Assembly (NCBI GenBank): GCA_902806435.1
Contig: CADCWO010000001.1
Location: 102,143-166,142 of the forward strand
DNA length: 64,000 bases
Reading direction: 5' to 3'
Origin: an uncultured Synechococcales cyanobacterium
GTDB taxonomy: Bacteria; Cyanobacteriota; Cyanobacteriia; Thermosynechococcales; Thermosynechococcaceae
This document shows positions 47,878 through 57,225 of the stretch, in pieces (the stretch's first letter is position 1; every line of letters starts with the position of its first letter). The notes beneath the pieces were generated by a model. That model worked only from the letters and a program-made list of their open reading frames with translations, made no database searches and was not told the origin of the DNA. A program made the position numbers and the translations under genes.

Positions 47878-48088
47878 GTTTGCAGGTCTTGGTGGGTTGG
47901 TATCCAACATAGGCTTGTAGTTCCCTTTATCCAAACGGTAGTTTGACGTTAGTACAACCCCGTAAGGTGGAAGGTGGTCGTACCCATAGTAGATAAAACA
48001 ATTTCAGCTGATTATCAACATTTGAAGAGTAGATTCGAAGGCTGAAACGCCTGCCCGTTCGAAATAAGAGGAAATAACTCGTTAATGC

Positions 48089-48259
48089 CTAGCTGACAGC
48101 AAACGCTGTGAGCAATGTCAGGGCAACCAACATAGCGGCAATTGCACCTTGAAAAATATAACGACGCTTTAGCTCTGAGGAGGGAGTCTCTGCCAAGTAA
48201 ACTGCAGGCTCGGTGGCGTAATTGTTTAGAATGCCTCTTTCGTCGGTGGTAGTGTACAT
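48089..48259 (-). CDS. Psb34-like small single-helix photosystem II assembly protein
   Basis: 56 residues from the ATG at 48259, reading MYTTTDERGILNNYATEPAV then YLAETPSSELKRRYIFQ and a single C-terminal membrane helix (GAIAAMLVALTLLTAFAVS). The pattern MxYTTxExGxLNNxAxEPxxY matches my memory of Psb34 (Ssl1498/Tsl0063), which binds CP47 during PSII assembly and competes with Hli proteins. An upstream in-frame start at 48319 would add 20 residues outside the family. The start is in minus orientation, convergent with psaAB and divergent from topoisomerase IB. Confidence 0.72.
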   Translation of the reverse strand: MYTTTDERGILNNYATEPAVYLAETPSSELKRRYIFQGAIAAMLVALTLLTAFAVS

Positions 48260-48496
48260 CTGTGCTTCTAGTTGTAACTCAATGTAAATAAATGTAACAG
48301 ACGCTTTACAAAAGAGCAATACTTTTTACAGGAACGCTGCTTGTACTAACAATAGGTGTCGCTTAACTATGAATCTAAGCTGCGACAAGAACAATGATGA
48401 TTATAAAAAGTTCTAGGATGAGGATGAATTACCGATACCTATAGCTTTAACCATAGGTTTAGAGGCAACATCTGCTGTTGAGAAGCTAGTGCGTGT

Positions 48497-49603
48497 ATGC
48501 CACAGACAAAATTGAAACGACCAAAGCCACAACAGGAGTTAATCACAGATCCTGTAGAGTCAGCTAAGTCTGCGGGCTTACGCTATGTTACCGATGACAG
48601 CCCCGGTATTCGGCGCAAGCGGTCTGGTAAAGGCTTTAGCTACATCGGTCTAGATGGTAAGCCGATTCATGACCCTGAAGAGTTGAAACGGATTAAATCG
48701 ATCGGGATTCCCCCTGCTTACACAGATGTCTGGATCTGCACGCTACCCAATGGCCACCTCCAGGCAACAGGACGGGATGCTAAGGGAAGGAAGCAGTATC
48801 GCTACCACGTCCGCTGGCGCAGAGTGAGAGATGAGACCAAGTATGGCCGGATGATGATTTTTGGTCTGAAGCTGCCCCAAATCCGCAAACGGCTAGAACA
48901 AGATTTAGCACGACCAGGCTTACCACGAGAGAAGGTCCTGGCAACAGTCGTCCGACTATTAGAAACGACACTGATCCGAGTAGGCAATGAAGAGTATGCC
49001 AAGGAGAATCGCTCTTTTGGTCTGACGACGATGCGCGATCGCCATGTGGATATTTCCGGCTCCACGATCCAATTTCAATTTCGCGGCAAGAGTGGCAAAG
49101 AACATACGATTGACCTGAAGGATCGTCGCCTTGCCAAGATTGTTAAGCGCTGCCGTGATATCCCCGGCTATGAATTGTTCCAGTACCTGGATGAGCAAGG
49201 GCAGCGACAAACGATTGATTCTACAGATGTAAACGAATACCTGCGGGAGATCACCGGAGAGGATTTTACCGCTAAGGATTTTCGCACCTGGTCGGGTACC
49301 GTATTTGCCGCGATCGCTCTCCAGGAGTTTGAAGCCTTTGACTCTGAAGCGCAGGCAAAGAAAAATATTGTGCGGGCGATTGAAACCGTCTCAGAACGAC
49401 TCGGTAACACTCCTTCGATTTGCCGCAAGTGCTACGTGCATCCTGCTGTGATTGATGCCTACCTCGATGGCACCCTAGCTCACACCCTAGAGCAGCGTGT
49501 TGAACAAGAAATGGCAGAAACTTTGGACGAACTACGTCCGGAAGAGACAGCAGTGATGGCATTCCTGCAACAACGGCTAGCGCATGTCGAGGCAAAGTCC
49601 TGA
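48497..49603 (+). CDS. Type IB DNA topoisomerase (poxvirus/bacterial class)
   Basis: 368 residues. The N-terminal DNA-binding part includes PGIRRKRSGKGFSYIGLDGK and YTDVWICTLPNGHLQATGRD AKGRKQYRYH, both typical of the family. The catalytic domain shows LLETTLIRVGNEEYAKENRS FGLTTMRDRH (Arg and Lys of the active site), then the His region FRTWSGTVFAAIAL and the nucleophile Tyr in CRKCYVHPAVIDAYL (residue 313). TopIB relaxes both positive and negative supercoils through a 3'-phosphotyrosine link. Bacterial TopIB is patchily distributed, suggesting accessory status. A broken Mrr gene follows immediately. Confidence 0.95.
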   Translation: MPQTKLKRPKPQQELITDPVESAKSAGLRYVTDDSPGIRRKRSGKGFSYIGLDGKPIHDPEELKRIKSIGIPPAYTDVWICTLPNGHLQATGRDAKGRKQYRYHVRWRRVRDETKYGRMMIFGLKLPQIRKRLEQDLARPGLPREKVLATVVRLLETTLIRVGNEEYAKENRSFGLTTMRDRHVDISGSTIQFQFRGKSGKEHTIDLKDRRLAKIVKRCRDIPGYELFQYLDEQGQRQTIDSTDVNEYLREITGEDFTAKDFRTWSGTVFAAIALQEFEAFDSEAQAKKNIVRAIETVSERLGNTPSICRKCYVHPAVIDAYLDGTLAHTLEQRVEQEMAETLDELRPEETAVMAFLQQRLAHVEAKS

Positions 49604-49675
49604 GATATTAATTTCAATGTCGGGAAATAGGGTGTGTCTAGGTACTCTCATAAAGAGTGCATCGGGGATAGTTGT

Positions 49676-50563
49676 GTGCCCATACCTGATTACCAAAGTA
49701 TAATGCTACCTCTGCTTAAGCTTGCGGCTGACCAGGACAAGCATTCCTTGCGTGAGGCGATTGATACTCTTTCTATTGAATTTTCTCTAACCGATGGAGA
49801 AAAAGAGGAAATCTTACCTAGCGGTAAGCAAGCGGTCTTCGATAATCGGGTTGGTTGGGCTAGGACATACCTTAAAAAAGCAGGTCTTGTTGAATCCCCT
49901 AGAAGAAGCTTTTTCAAGATAACCTCTCGAGGGCTTGAGGTTTTCAACAGAACCTTAAGACAATTGATGTTAGATTTCTCAAGCAGTATCCGGAATTTAT
50001 TGAATTTCAACTCGACAATCGAAGAGCCAGTTCTAAAGTTGTTGATGTCCAAGCTGTGGATATCTCAACTAATAACCCAAAAACCCCTAGAGAGGATCTA
50101 GAAGATGCCTATCTGGAAATCAAACAGGATCTGGCTCAGGACATCATCATTCGAATTAAAGCTTGCTCTCCAGATTCTTTGAAAGATTAGTCGTGTAGCT
50201 ATTAGTAAAAATGGGCGATGGCGGTTCAATAAAAGATGCTGGACAGGCTGTTGGTAGAAGTGGCGATGGTGGTATTGACGGAATTATTAAGGAAGACAAC
50301 TTGATTTGGATGTTATTTATATCCAAGCCAAAAGATGGGAGGGTACTGTAGGCCGTCCAGAAATTCAAAAGTTTGTTGGAGCATTACATGGTTTAAGGGC
50401 TAGAAAGGGGATTTTCATTACAACTTCAGTCTTCTCTGTTGAGGCTGTAGACTATGTATCCAGGATTGAGAACAAGATTGTGCTTGTTAATAGTATTGAG
50501 ATGACCCAACTGATGATTGACCACGATGTAGGAGTTTCCCTAGTCCCTGGTCGAAGTATATGA
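49676..50563 (+). pseudogene. Mrr-type restriction endonuclease, disrupted by frameshifts
   Basis: The intact protein would run from GTG 49676 (VPIPDYQSIMLPLLKLAAD, the family N-terminus). The winged-helix domain reads through to about 49950 (GWARTYLKKAGLVESPRRSF), where a missing base shifts the frame; it continues as NLKTIDVRFLKQYPEFIEFQ and DAYLEIKQDLAQDIIIRIKA. A second shift near 50180 leads to RLVV, a TAG at 50196-50198, and LLVKMGDGGSIKDAGQAVG with GRSGDGGIDGII. A third shift near 50304 gives DVIYIQAKRWEGTVGRPEIQ to the stop. The catalytic Asp and QxK (GGIDG, IQAK) are recognisable, so the gene died recently. Mrr cuts methylated DNA. Confidence 0.88.
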
Positions 50564-50648
50564 GATTAAGAAAATAGTCGCGTATACAAGCTAAAAGAAT
50601 CGATCTAGCCATGCGCGATTTGAGTATAAGTAATTTGAAGAGTGGTAA

Positions 50649-52406
50649 ATGAGACAAGTTTTAGGGTTGGCTTTGTTAGGTGCTGCGGTGGTGTTTCCAG
50701 CGCAAGCTGATCAAACCTTGCGGGTAGTTTACCCGCCCAACAAGCACGAAACCATAGCAGAACAGATTTTCCTGATTGGCACAGCGCCTCTTCAAGGAGA
50801 TGTTTCAGTGAACGGGCGTGTGATTAGCCGCAGTCCGGCGGGACACTTTGCGCCTAGTTTTCCCTTGCAGCTAGGAGTCAATACTTTTACCCTCCGCTAC
50901 GGAGAACAAACCGTTACCGTTCAGGTGAACCGTACCCCAACTGCACCCGCCCCTCCTGTAGGGTTGACCTTTGCAAAGGGCTCGTTGACTCCAACCACCA
51001 ACATTACTCGGTTGCCGGGAGAGCAAATTTGTTTTGGGGTGATCGCTCCTCCAGGCGCAAAAGTCTCCGTCAAGCTAGCCAACCAAACAATTCCCTTGAT
51101 TGCCCAAACCCAAACTGTGGAGTTGCCTCCTAATGCAGCGGTTTTAACGCAAACCAATCAGCCCGCTACAGTGTCGGCCACTGGCCGCTATCAAGGTTGC
51201 ACCATCGCCGCCAAACCAGGGCAGCTAGGTAAACCCCAATTTCAGTTGAGCAAAAATGGTGCTACCGCTCGGCAGCACGGGCCAGGGAACGTAGAAATTT
51301 TGACTCCTGCTGCTTTGTCTGTAGCGCAGGTGACGGCTGAGCAAGGGGTAGCCCGCACGGGCCCAAGCACAGACTATTCCCGGCTGACGCCTTTACCAAG
51401 AGGTACCCAAGCAACGGTGACCGGCAGCGAGGGTGACTGGTTAAGGCTAGATTACGGCGGTTGGCTTGACAAAAAAGAAACGCGCACCATTACAGGTGCT
51501 GTGCCACCGAAATCCCTGATCCGCAGTATCCGCTCCCGCCAAATTCCGGGTTGGACAGAGGTGATTTTCCCGTTGCAAGGGCCTGTGCCCGTGAAGGTGA
51601 ATCAGGGAGATGGCTCATTCACCTTGACTCTGTACAACACCACTGCCCAGACAGACACAATTTTTGTTGACAATGATCCCCTGATCTCTAGGCTGGACTG
51701 GCAGCAGAGTTCTCCAGCCCAAGTGCAGTATACCTTTAACCTGAAGTCTGCCCAACAATGGGGCTACAAGCTGAATTATCAAGGAACCAGTTTGGTGCTC
51801 TCCCTGCGCCATCCGCCTATTAGCCAAAGCCAGTCACCTTTAGCCGGAGTGAAAATCCTAATCGATCCTGGACATGGCAGCTCAAATGATTTTGGTGCCA
51901 AAGGACCTACGGGTTACCCAGAGAAGGATGTCACTTTGTTAGTAAGTAAACTGCTGCGAGATGAACTTGTGCGGCGGGGAGCAACGGTCTATTTGACCCG
52001 TGAAGGAGATGAGGATTTGTATCCCAAAGACCGGGTGGCAATGATTGAAAAAGTAGAGCCCGCGATCGCCCTCAGCTTGCATTACAACGCCCTGCCTGAC
52101 AATGGCGATGCGCTCAACACCCAAGGCGTGGCGGCCTTCTGGTACAACCCTCAAAGCCACGACCTAGCTGTGTTCCTGCATGACTATCTGGTTAAAAATC
52201 TAAATCGTCCTTCCTACGGTGTGTTTTGGAATAACCTAGCTCTGACGCGACCCACTGTAGCTAACGCAGTTTTGCTGGAACTCGGCTTTATGATCAATCC
52301 CACAGAGTTTGAATGGATTATCAACCCCCAAGAGCAAAGAAAACTATCTACAGCTTTAGCTGACGGGGTTGCTAGTTGGCTTAAAGCAAATCTGAGAAGG
52401 CCTTAA
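50649..52406 (+). CDS. N-acetylmuramoyl-L-alanine amidase (Amidase_3) with SH3 domain
   Basis: 585 residues. A signal peptide MRQVLGLALLGAAVVFPAQA is cleaved before DQTLRVV, sending the protein to the periplasm. Residues about 25-100 form an Ig-like beta domain, about 215-285 a bacterial SH3 domain (GVARTGPSTDYSRLTPLPRG, WLRLDYGGWLDKKE), about 290-395 an AMIN-like beta region, and 400-585 the catalytic domain with zinc ligands His 409 (ILIDPGHGSSND), Glu in GYPEKDVTLL, His in ALSLHYNALP, plus the catalytic Glu in LLELGFMINP. It cleaves the amide between MurNAc and the stem peptide, in daughter-cell separation. Confidence 0.95.
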   Translation: MRQVLGLALLGAAVVFPAQADQTLRVVYPPNKHETIAEQIFLIGTAPLQGDVSVNGRVISRSPAGHFAPSFPLQLGVNTFTLRYGEQTVTVQVNRTPTAPAPPVGLTFAKGSLTPTTNITRLPGEQICFGVIAPPGAKVSVKLANQTIPLIAQTQTVELPPNAAVLTQTNQPATVSATGRYQGCTIAAKPGQLGKPQFQLSKNGATARQHGPGNVEILTPAALSVAQVTAEQGVARTGPSTDYSRLTPLPRGTQATVTGSEGDWLRLDYGGWLDKKETRTITGAVPPKSLIRSIRSRQIPGWTEVIFPLQGPVPVKVNQGDGSFTLTLYNTTAQTDTIFVDNDPLISRLDWQQSSPAQVQYTFNLKSAQQWGYKLNYQGTSLVLSLRHPPISQSQSPLAGVKILIDPGHGSSNDFGAKGPTGYPEKDVTLLVSKLLRDELVRRGATVYLTREGDEDLYPKDRVAMIEKVEPAIALSLHYNALPDNGDALNTQGVAAFWYNPQSHDLAVFLHDYLVKNLNRPSYGVFWNNLALTRPTVANAVLLELGFMINPTEFEWIINPQEQRKLSTALADGVASWLKANLRRP

Positions 52407-52516
52407 TTTCCATCCTGGTCAACAAGTTATCAGCAGGCAGCCTAGCACCATCCGTAACTTCGCCTTCAATCTAAACGTTAAGATTCATAAAGTAAATAAA
52501 ATTAATTATCAGTACT

Positions 52517-53335
52517 ATGGCAACTGCTTTAATTACGGGTGCTTCTGCTGGCATTGGTACAGCTTTTGCTCAAGAACTAGCTGAGCGTCAGACAAACCTT
52601 GTTTTGGTAGCCCGCTCAGAAGCTAAGCTTCAACAGCTGGCTCAACAGCTGCGAGAGCAATACAAGATTCGGGTGGACATTTTAGTTCAAGATCTCACAG
52701 CACCAGCTGCTGCTACTACTGTCTTCGACGCCGTTGCCGAAAAGGGGCTGATAATTGACTTACTCATAAACAATGCGGGTTTTGGCGAGTATGGCCCTTT
52801 TGCTGAGCAGGATGGCGAGCGACAGGTTAAGATGGTTCAGCTGAATGTCTTGGCCTTAGTGGCTCTGACGCATCAATTTTTACCAGGAATGCGGCAGCGT
52901 CGTTCTGGGAGCATTATCAATATGTCTTCGACTGCTGCATTTCAATCGATGCCTTACTTTTCTGTTTACGCAGCCAGCAAAGCATTTGTTCTTAGTTTTA
53001 GTGAGGCACTATCGGCGGAAAATCACAGCTATGGGGTTCGTGTTCTCGCTGTTTGCCCTGGTCCGACAGAGACAAATTTTTTCCAAGACGCTGGGTTCCC
53101 CTCATTTTTATCAAATGTTGCAGCCAAAAACTATACCCCTACAGCAGTAGTAGTCCGTGAAGCTCTTCAAGCTCTAGAAAAGAATCAATCTATTGTCGTT
53201 CCTGGCAAGCTGGAAAATCAATTGATTGTAAATTTACCTCGGTTTTTGCCGCGCGAGGCAGTATTGAGTCTATGGAAAAATATTTTAGGGACAAGGGCAA
53301 GTAAAAAGGAAGACCCTATAAAGATAAGAGCTTAG
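52517..53335 (+). CDS. Short-chain dehydrogenase/reductase
   Basis: 272 residues. Classical SDR: TGxxxGIG as ALITGASAGIGTAFAQEL, acidic/basic cofactor position VLVARSEAKL (an Arg that favours NADP), the structural motif LLINNAGFGEYG, catalytic Ser in INMSSTAAFQSM and YxxxK in FSVYAASKAFVLSFSEAL, followed by CPGPTETNFF. The sequence resembles DltE/YqjQ-type oxidoreductases of unknown substrate. No membrane helix. It stands between the amidase and an unknown gene without operon partners close by. Confidence 0.92.
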   Translation: MATALITGASAGIGTAFAQELAERQTNLVLVARSEAKLQQLAQQLREQYKIRVDILVQDLTAPAAATTVFDAVAEKGLIIDLLINNAGFGEYGPFAEQDGERQVKMVQLNVLALVALTHQFLPGMRQRRSGSIINMSSTAAFQSMPYFSVYAASKAFVLSFSEALSAENHSYGVRVLAVCPGPTETNFFQDAGFPSFLSNVAAKNYTPTAVVVREALQALEKNQSIVVPGKLENQLIVNLPRFLPREAVLSLWKNILGTRASKKEDPIKIRA

Positions 53336-53493
53336 TTTACTGTTACCGTGGCTGTAACCTTCTGCTGGTCACACTATTGCAAGTCGTGTAAACAGTTAAT
53401 CGTCGGCCCTTTTAAGTTAAAGGCACACTTCTAGGCACTAGCCTTTTGCCTCAAACCCTTTAACCTAGAAATGTTGCTTCTAAATATTAAACT

Positions 53494-54816
53494 GTGGATG
53501 CCATATTGAAGCGGGCGGGGGAACTCAAGCAAGCCTTAGTTGATTTTGTGCTTGAGGCAGAAGGCGAACTGGCGGAAGCACTGGAGTCTTATACCGCTGC
53601 CCAGTCCGGCCAAAAACGATTTGATATTAGCCAAAGAGACCTCCTAATTGATACGTTTCTTACCGAGGGGAAAGTGGGGGACAAGACTCCCCTAGACCTG
53701 TTTTTGGACTATGCAGAATTGTCCCAAAGCGATCGCCAGCTCCTCAATTATTGGCGGCATAGCTTCATTGGCTTGTTTGCGGTGATTCAAAGCCTCCCAG
53801 ATGGTTTTGTGGTGATGAACTGGTTGACCGCCAAACATTACACTGTTAAGCCAACGGGTACTCAATCATTGGCGGAGATGCGGCTCAAAACAGGAGAAAT
53901 TATTCTTACCCGGATTGCGCCAATTAGTGATCAGGCCTGGATATTCTCCAGTTCCTATGTCCCGATGGGCAATCTTGGGAAACCGAAGTTGGCAGTGGCA
54001 ATTGGTAACTTCAAGCAAGCTCATAAAGAATCCTTATACAGTGATGCTCCACAGCTATTAGAGGAGGCATGGCAGTCAGTGGAGCAGTATCACCGGGAAT
54101 TTGTAGAGTTTTTTGGTAGCGATCAGGTAACACTATCTGGCTATCAGTTCAGCAAGAAGCTAGCCGAGTTACAAGAACAAATTACTCAACGGCGTTTAGC
54201 CGCCGCAGGGATTGACACCTCTAAATCTCTGACAGAGATTGCAGAAGAAGCTGGCGTTGAGCCAGCAGAAATTGAAGCAGCAGCAGCGGAAGCTGGGGTA
54301 GACTCTAAACTTGTTTCTCAAGTTTTTAGCAATAAGGGGGCAAATAAGATGGTGATGCCCAAGGTTGAACTACCAGCAGAGCTCAAGAAAGCAGAGCAGG
54401 TCACCATTATCACGCATCCTCGCTGGGGTCAGATGTTTCTGCCAACTTACAGTCAGTTCAAGGCGATGCTAGAGGCAGAGGATTGGCAAAGTATTAAAGG
54501 CGCTGAGAAGTTAGTTCGCCAGTACCTCGAAGACCCGGCGATCAATGCTTATATTTGGCATCAACTAGCTGGAGAATACCCCGTTCAACTAGAAAAGGTA
54601 CTACAAACATTTTTGCAGCGGCCTAGTTTTAATCTTCTCGACCTTGATCAGCTGCTACAAGAATTCCGTAAAGCTCTAGAGCCAGAGTTACCAGAGGTTG
54701 CCAGCGTACCACTGCATTTACACAATCTATTTCAAGAGGCACTGGGAGAAGTGAGCAAACCAAAATCTAAAGCTAAAGGGAAGAGGAAAGCAACAACGGG
54801 CTTTCAACGAAGTTAG
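53494..54816 (+). CDS. Conserved hypothetical protein (440 residues)
   Basis: Start GTG 53494. An all-alpha N-terminal half (DAILKRAGELKQALVDFVLE, AEGELAEALESY) is followed by a region FIGLFAVIQSLPDGFVVMNW LTAKHYTV with a beta core, LKTGEIILTRIAPISDQAWI, then an Ala/Glu-rich helical linker (AEEAGVEPAEIEAAAAEAGV) and a C-terminal helical domain ending in a basic tail (KSKAKGKRKATTGFQRS). No catalytic motif, signal peptide or membrane helix. The middle section resembles proteins found broadly in cyanobacteria, but I do not recognise a described function. The basic tail could bind nucleic acid. Confidence 0.8.
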   Translation: MDAILKRAGELKQALVDFVLEAEGELAEALESYTAAQSGQKRFDISQRDLLIDTFLTEGKVGDKTPLDLFLDYAELSQSDRQLLNYWRHSFIGLFAVIQSLPDGFVVMNWLTAKHYTVKPTGTQSLAEMRLKTGEIILTRIAPISDQAWIFSSSYVPMGNLGKPKLAVAIGNFKQAHKESLYSDAPQLLEEAWQSVEQYHREFVEFFGSDQVTLSGYQFSKKLAELQEQITQRRLAAAGIDTSKSLTEIAEEAGVEPAEIEAAAAEAGVDSKLVSQVFSNKGANKMVMPKVELPAELKKAEQVTIITHPRWGQMFLPTYSQFKAMLEAEDWQSIKGAEKLVRQYLEDPAINAYIWHQLAGEYPVQLEKVLQTFLQRPSFNLLDLDQLLQEFRKALEPELPEVASVPLHLHNLFQEALGEVSKPKSKAKGKRKATTGFQRS

Positions 54817-55046
54817 AGCAGTCTCCTGCTGGTAAGAGAGACATTTATCACTCAGTTCATCTATATGTTGCTTATAGCTTCATCCTTTATGCCTTATCTG
54901 TCGCAAGATTTCTTAACTTGGCATAGCTAGTCTCGCAGGACGCAGCCATAGTACTTATAAAGTTTCAACCATTAAAATTTTGGATCTACACTCTTTGCAG
55001 ATAAAGGCTTCTCTATATATAAAGGTATTACGGAGCGGGGGAAGCA

Positions 55047-57176
55047 ATTCTGAAAAGTCAAACACTAGGAAGCCTAGATGCTGAGCGACTGCGGGTTCGC
55101 CATTTACTCGTGATTGAGGACACAGAGGGGCAGCATGCTGTTTGCCTTGAGGCTGCAACTTATTCGGTTGGGCGTGACTCGTCGAATTCAATTGTGCTCC
55201 ACTCTCGGTTAGTTTCCCGACAGCACGCTATTTTACTGCGAGTTACAACGCCTGAAGCTGCAACCTATTCCTTTCGAATTGTTGATGGTGATTTGCAAGG
55301 GCAGCGAAGTACAAATGGTTTAATCATCAACGGCCATCGCTGCTTTTCCCATGACCTGAAGCATGGCGATGTAATTGTATTTGGTGGAGATGTCAAAGCA
55401 AGATACTACATTGTTTCCAACCTTTCTGATGCAGATTTTTCTAGACAGTGTCAAGGGGAAGACTTGACCATTTTGCTATCTAACCCAATTAATCCGCTTG
55501 AGACAATCATTTCAGACGTTGTTGAAGAGCCTGAGGGTTTTTCGGAAGCTGCCCTCGTGCGCCTGGCATCTTTTCCTGAAATGGTGCCTAACCCGATTTT
55601 GGAAATTGATTTGGCAGGCACGATCACCTATCTCAACCCGGCGGCCCTAATGCAGTTTCCAGATATTCAAGAAGCTGGATTGGCTCATCCAATGTTGAAT
55701 GGTTTACGTCCACTTGTGGAGGCAGTTCACGATGGCCATCAAAAGTTTTTCGTCCGAGAAGTTGAAGTTGATCACCAGATTTTTGAACAATCGGTGCACT
55801 ACATCTCAGAGAGTGATTTGATCAGAAGTTATGTCACCGATGTCACGCAGCGGAAGCGAGCAGAAGAACAACTGCGGCACCAAGCCCAGCGGGAGGCCAT
55901 TATCAATCGCATTGTTCAAGCAATGCGGGTAACGTTAGTTCCGGCAGAAGTATTACAAATTACCGCCGACCTATTACCGCAAGCCTTGGGGGTTAGCTAT
56001 TGCCTAATTGTTCAAGCTGGTGCTGCTACAGAAACCACTCACTATGTCAGCGAAACAGTAACTGGGCAAGCAAACTTTCTAGAGGCTAACTTCAGCTTTA
56101 CTGAACACTTCTCCTCAAAACTGGCCCAGGGTGAACAGGTTTTTCTAGCTACCAGCGATGCCGACTTGATACCAGAGCTGCGATCGCTGGCCCGCGAGTG
56201 CCGGATTCAAAGTATCTTAATTACCCCCCTTTTGTACCTGCACGAATATCTTGGCAGTATCAGTCTCTACCAATGTGTCCAGAACTCTCAAAGAAGTGAA
56301 GCTCGTTCCCGGTGGACTGTTGATGAATTGAGTGATGCTAAAACTATCGCCGATCAGTGTGCGATCGCCATTCATCAAGCTCAACTCCACCAACAGGTGC
56401 AAGACCTCAATGCCAAGCTAGAGCGCCAAGTGCAAGAACGCACCGCTGAGCTGCAACAAAAAATGCAAGAACTACAACGGCTCAACATTCTCAAAGACGA
56501 TTTCTTAAGCACCGTCTCCCACGAACTTCGTACCCCGATGGCCAACATTAAGATGGCTATCCACATGCTCAAACAGTCTCCCACTGAATCTCGCCAGGAA
56601 CGATATTTACAAATTTTAGAGAATGAATGCTCCCGTGAAACTGAGCTGATCAATGACCTGTTGGACCTGCAGCGATTGGAAGCAGAGGTGGAAACTGCTG
56701 GATTAGAGTTACTGTACTTAAACCATTGGTTACCCAGCGTTGTCGAGCCATTCCAATCTCGCACTCAACAACGCCAGCAAACCTTGCGAGTTCAATACCC
56801 TGACGATTTGCCTGCCCTGAGCTCAGACCGAGCTTGGCTGGAACGTGTTTTAGTCGAACTTTTGAACAATGCCTGTAAGTACACACGAACTGGAGGGGAA
56901 ATTTTACTTGGCGTAAGTGTCCACACCTCAAAGCCAACTGTAACTTTTACGGTTACCAATGAAGCAACGATTCCGCTGGCTGAGCTGCCCCGCATCTTTG
57001 ATAAGTTCTATCGCATCTCCAACTCCGATCCCTGGAAGCAGGGGGGGACAGGTCTTGGTTTAGCCTTGGTTAAAAAACTTGTCGAGCGTTTGCAGGGTAG
57101 AATCTCTGTGATCAGTGAGAACAATCTGACTACCTTTACTGTTGAGTTGCCGCAAGGAAGAGTGCCTACTCGTTAA
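55047..57176 (+). CDS. FHA-PAS-GAF sensor histidine kinase
   Basis: About 709 residues. The frame is open from 55023 with no ATG before the FHA domain; GTG 55110 would remove the first beta strand (RVRHLLVIED), so a rare AUU (55047) or CUG (55050) start after GGGGGAA (55036-55042) is likely. Domains: FHA (TYSVGRDSSNSIVLHSRLVS RQH), PAS (NPILEIDLAGTITYLNP), GAF (VLQITADLLPQALGVSYCLI onward), coiled coil (LNAKLERQVQERTAELQQKM), HisKA with phospho-His in STVSHELRTPMANI, and HATPase (LVELLNNACKYT, IFDKFYRI, GGTGLGLALVKKL). It should be a cytosolic sensor that reads phosphothreonine signals. No response regulator is adjacent. Confidence 0.93.
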   Translation: MLKSQTLGSLDAERLRVRHLLVIEDTEGQHAVCLEAATYSVGRDSSNSIVLHSRLVSRQHAILLRVTTPEAATYSFRIVDGDLQGQRSTNGLIINGHRCFSHDLKHGDVIVFGGDVKARYYIVSNLSDADFSRQCQGEDLTILLSNPINPLETIISDVVEEPEGFSEAALVRLASFPEMVPNPILEIDLAGTITYLNPAALMQFPDIQEAGLAHPMLNGLRPLVEAVHDGHQKFFVREVEVDHQIFEQSVHYISESDLIRSYVTDVTQRKRAEEQLRHQAQREAIINRIVQAMRVTLVPAEVLQITADLLPQALGVSYCLIVQAGAATETTHYVSETVTGQANFLEANFSFTEHFSSKLAQGEQVFLATSDADLIPELRSLARECRIQSILITPLLYLHEYLGSISLYQCVQNSQRSEARSRWTVDELSDAKTIADQCAIAIHQAQLHQQVQDLNAKLERQVQERTAELQQKMQELQRLNILKDDFLSTVSHELRTPMANIKMAIHMLKQSPTESRQERYLQILENECSRETELINDLLDLQRLEAEVETAGLELLYLNHWLPSVVEPFQSRTQQRQQTLRVQYPDDLPALSSDRAWLERVLVELLNNACKYTRTGGEILLGVSVHTSKPTVTFTVTNEATIPLAELPRIFDKFYRISNSDPWKQGGTGLGLALVKKLVERLQGRISVISENNLTTFTVELPQGRVPTR

Positions 57177-57225
57177 TCTACTCATTAGTTTCTGGTATCT
57201 GTGATTCAGTAGAATCAACATCCTG

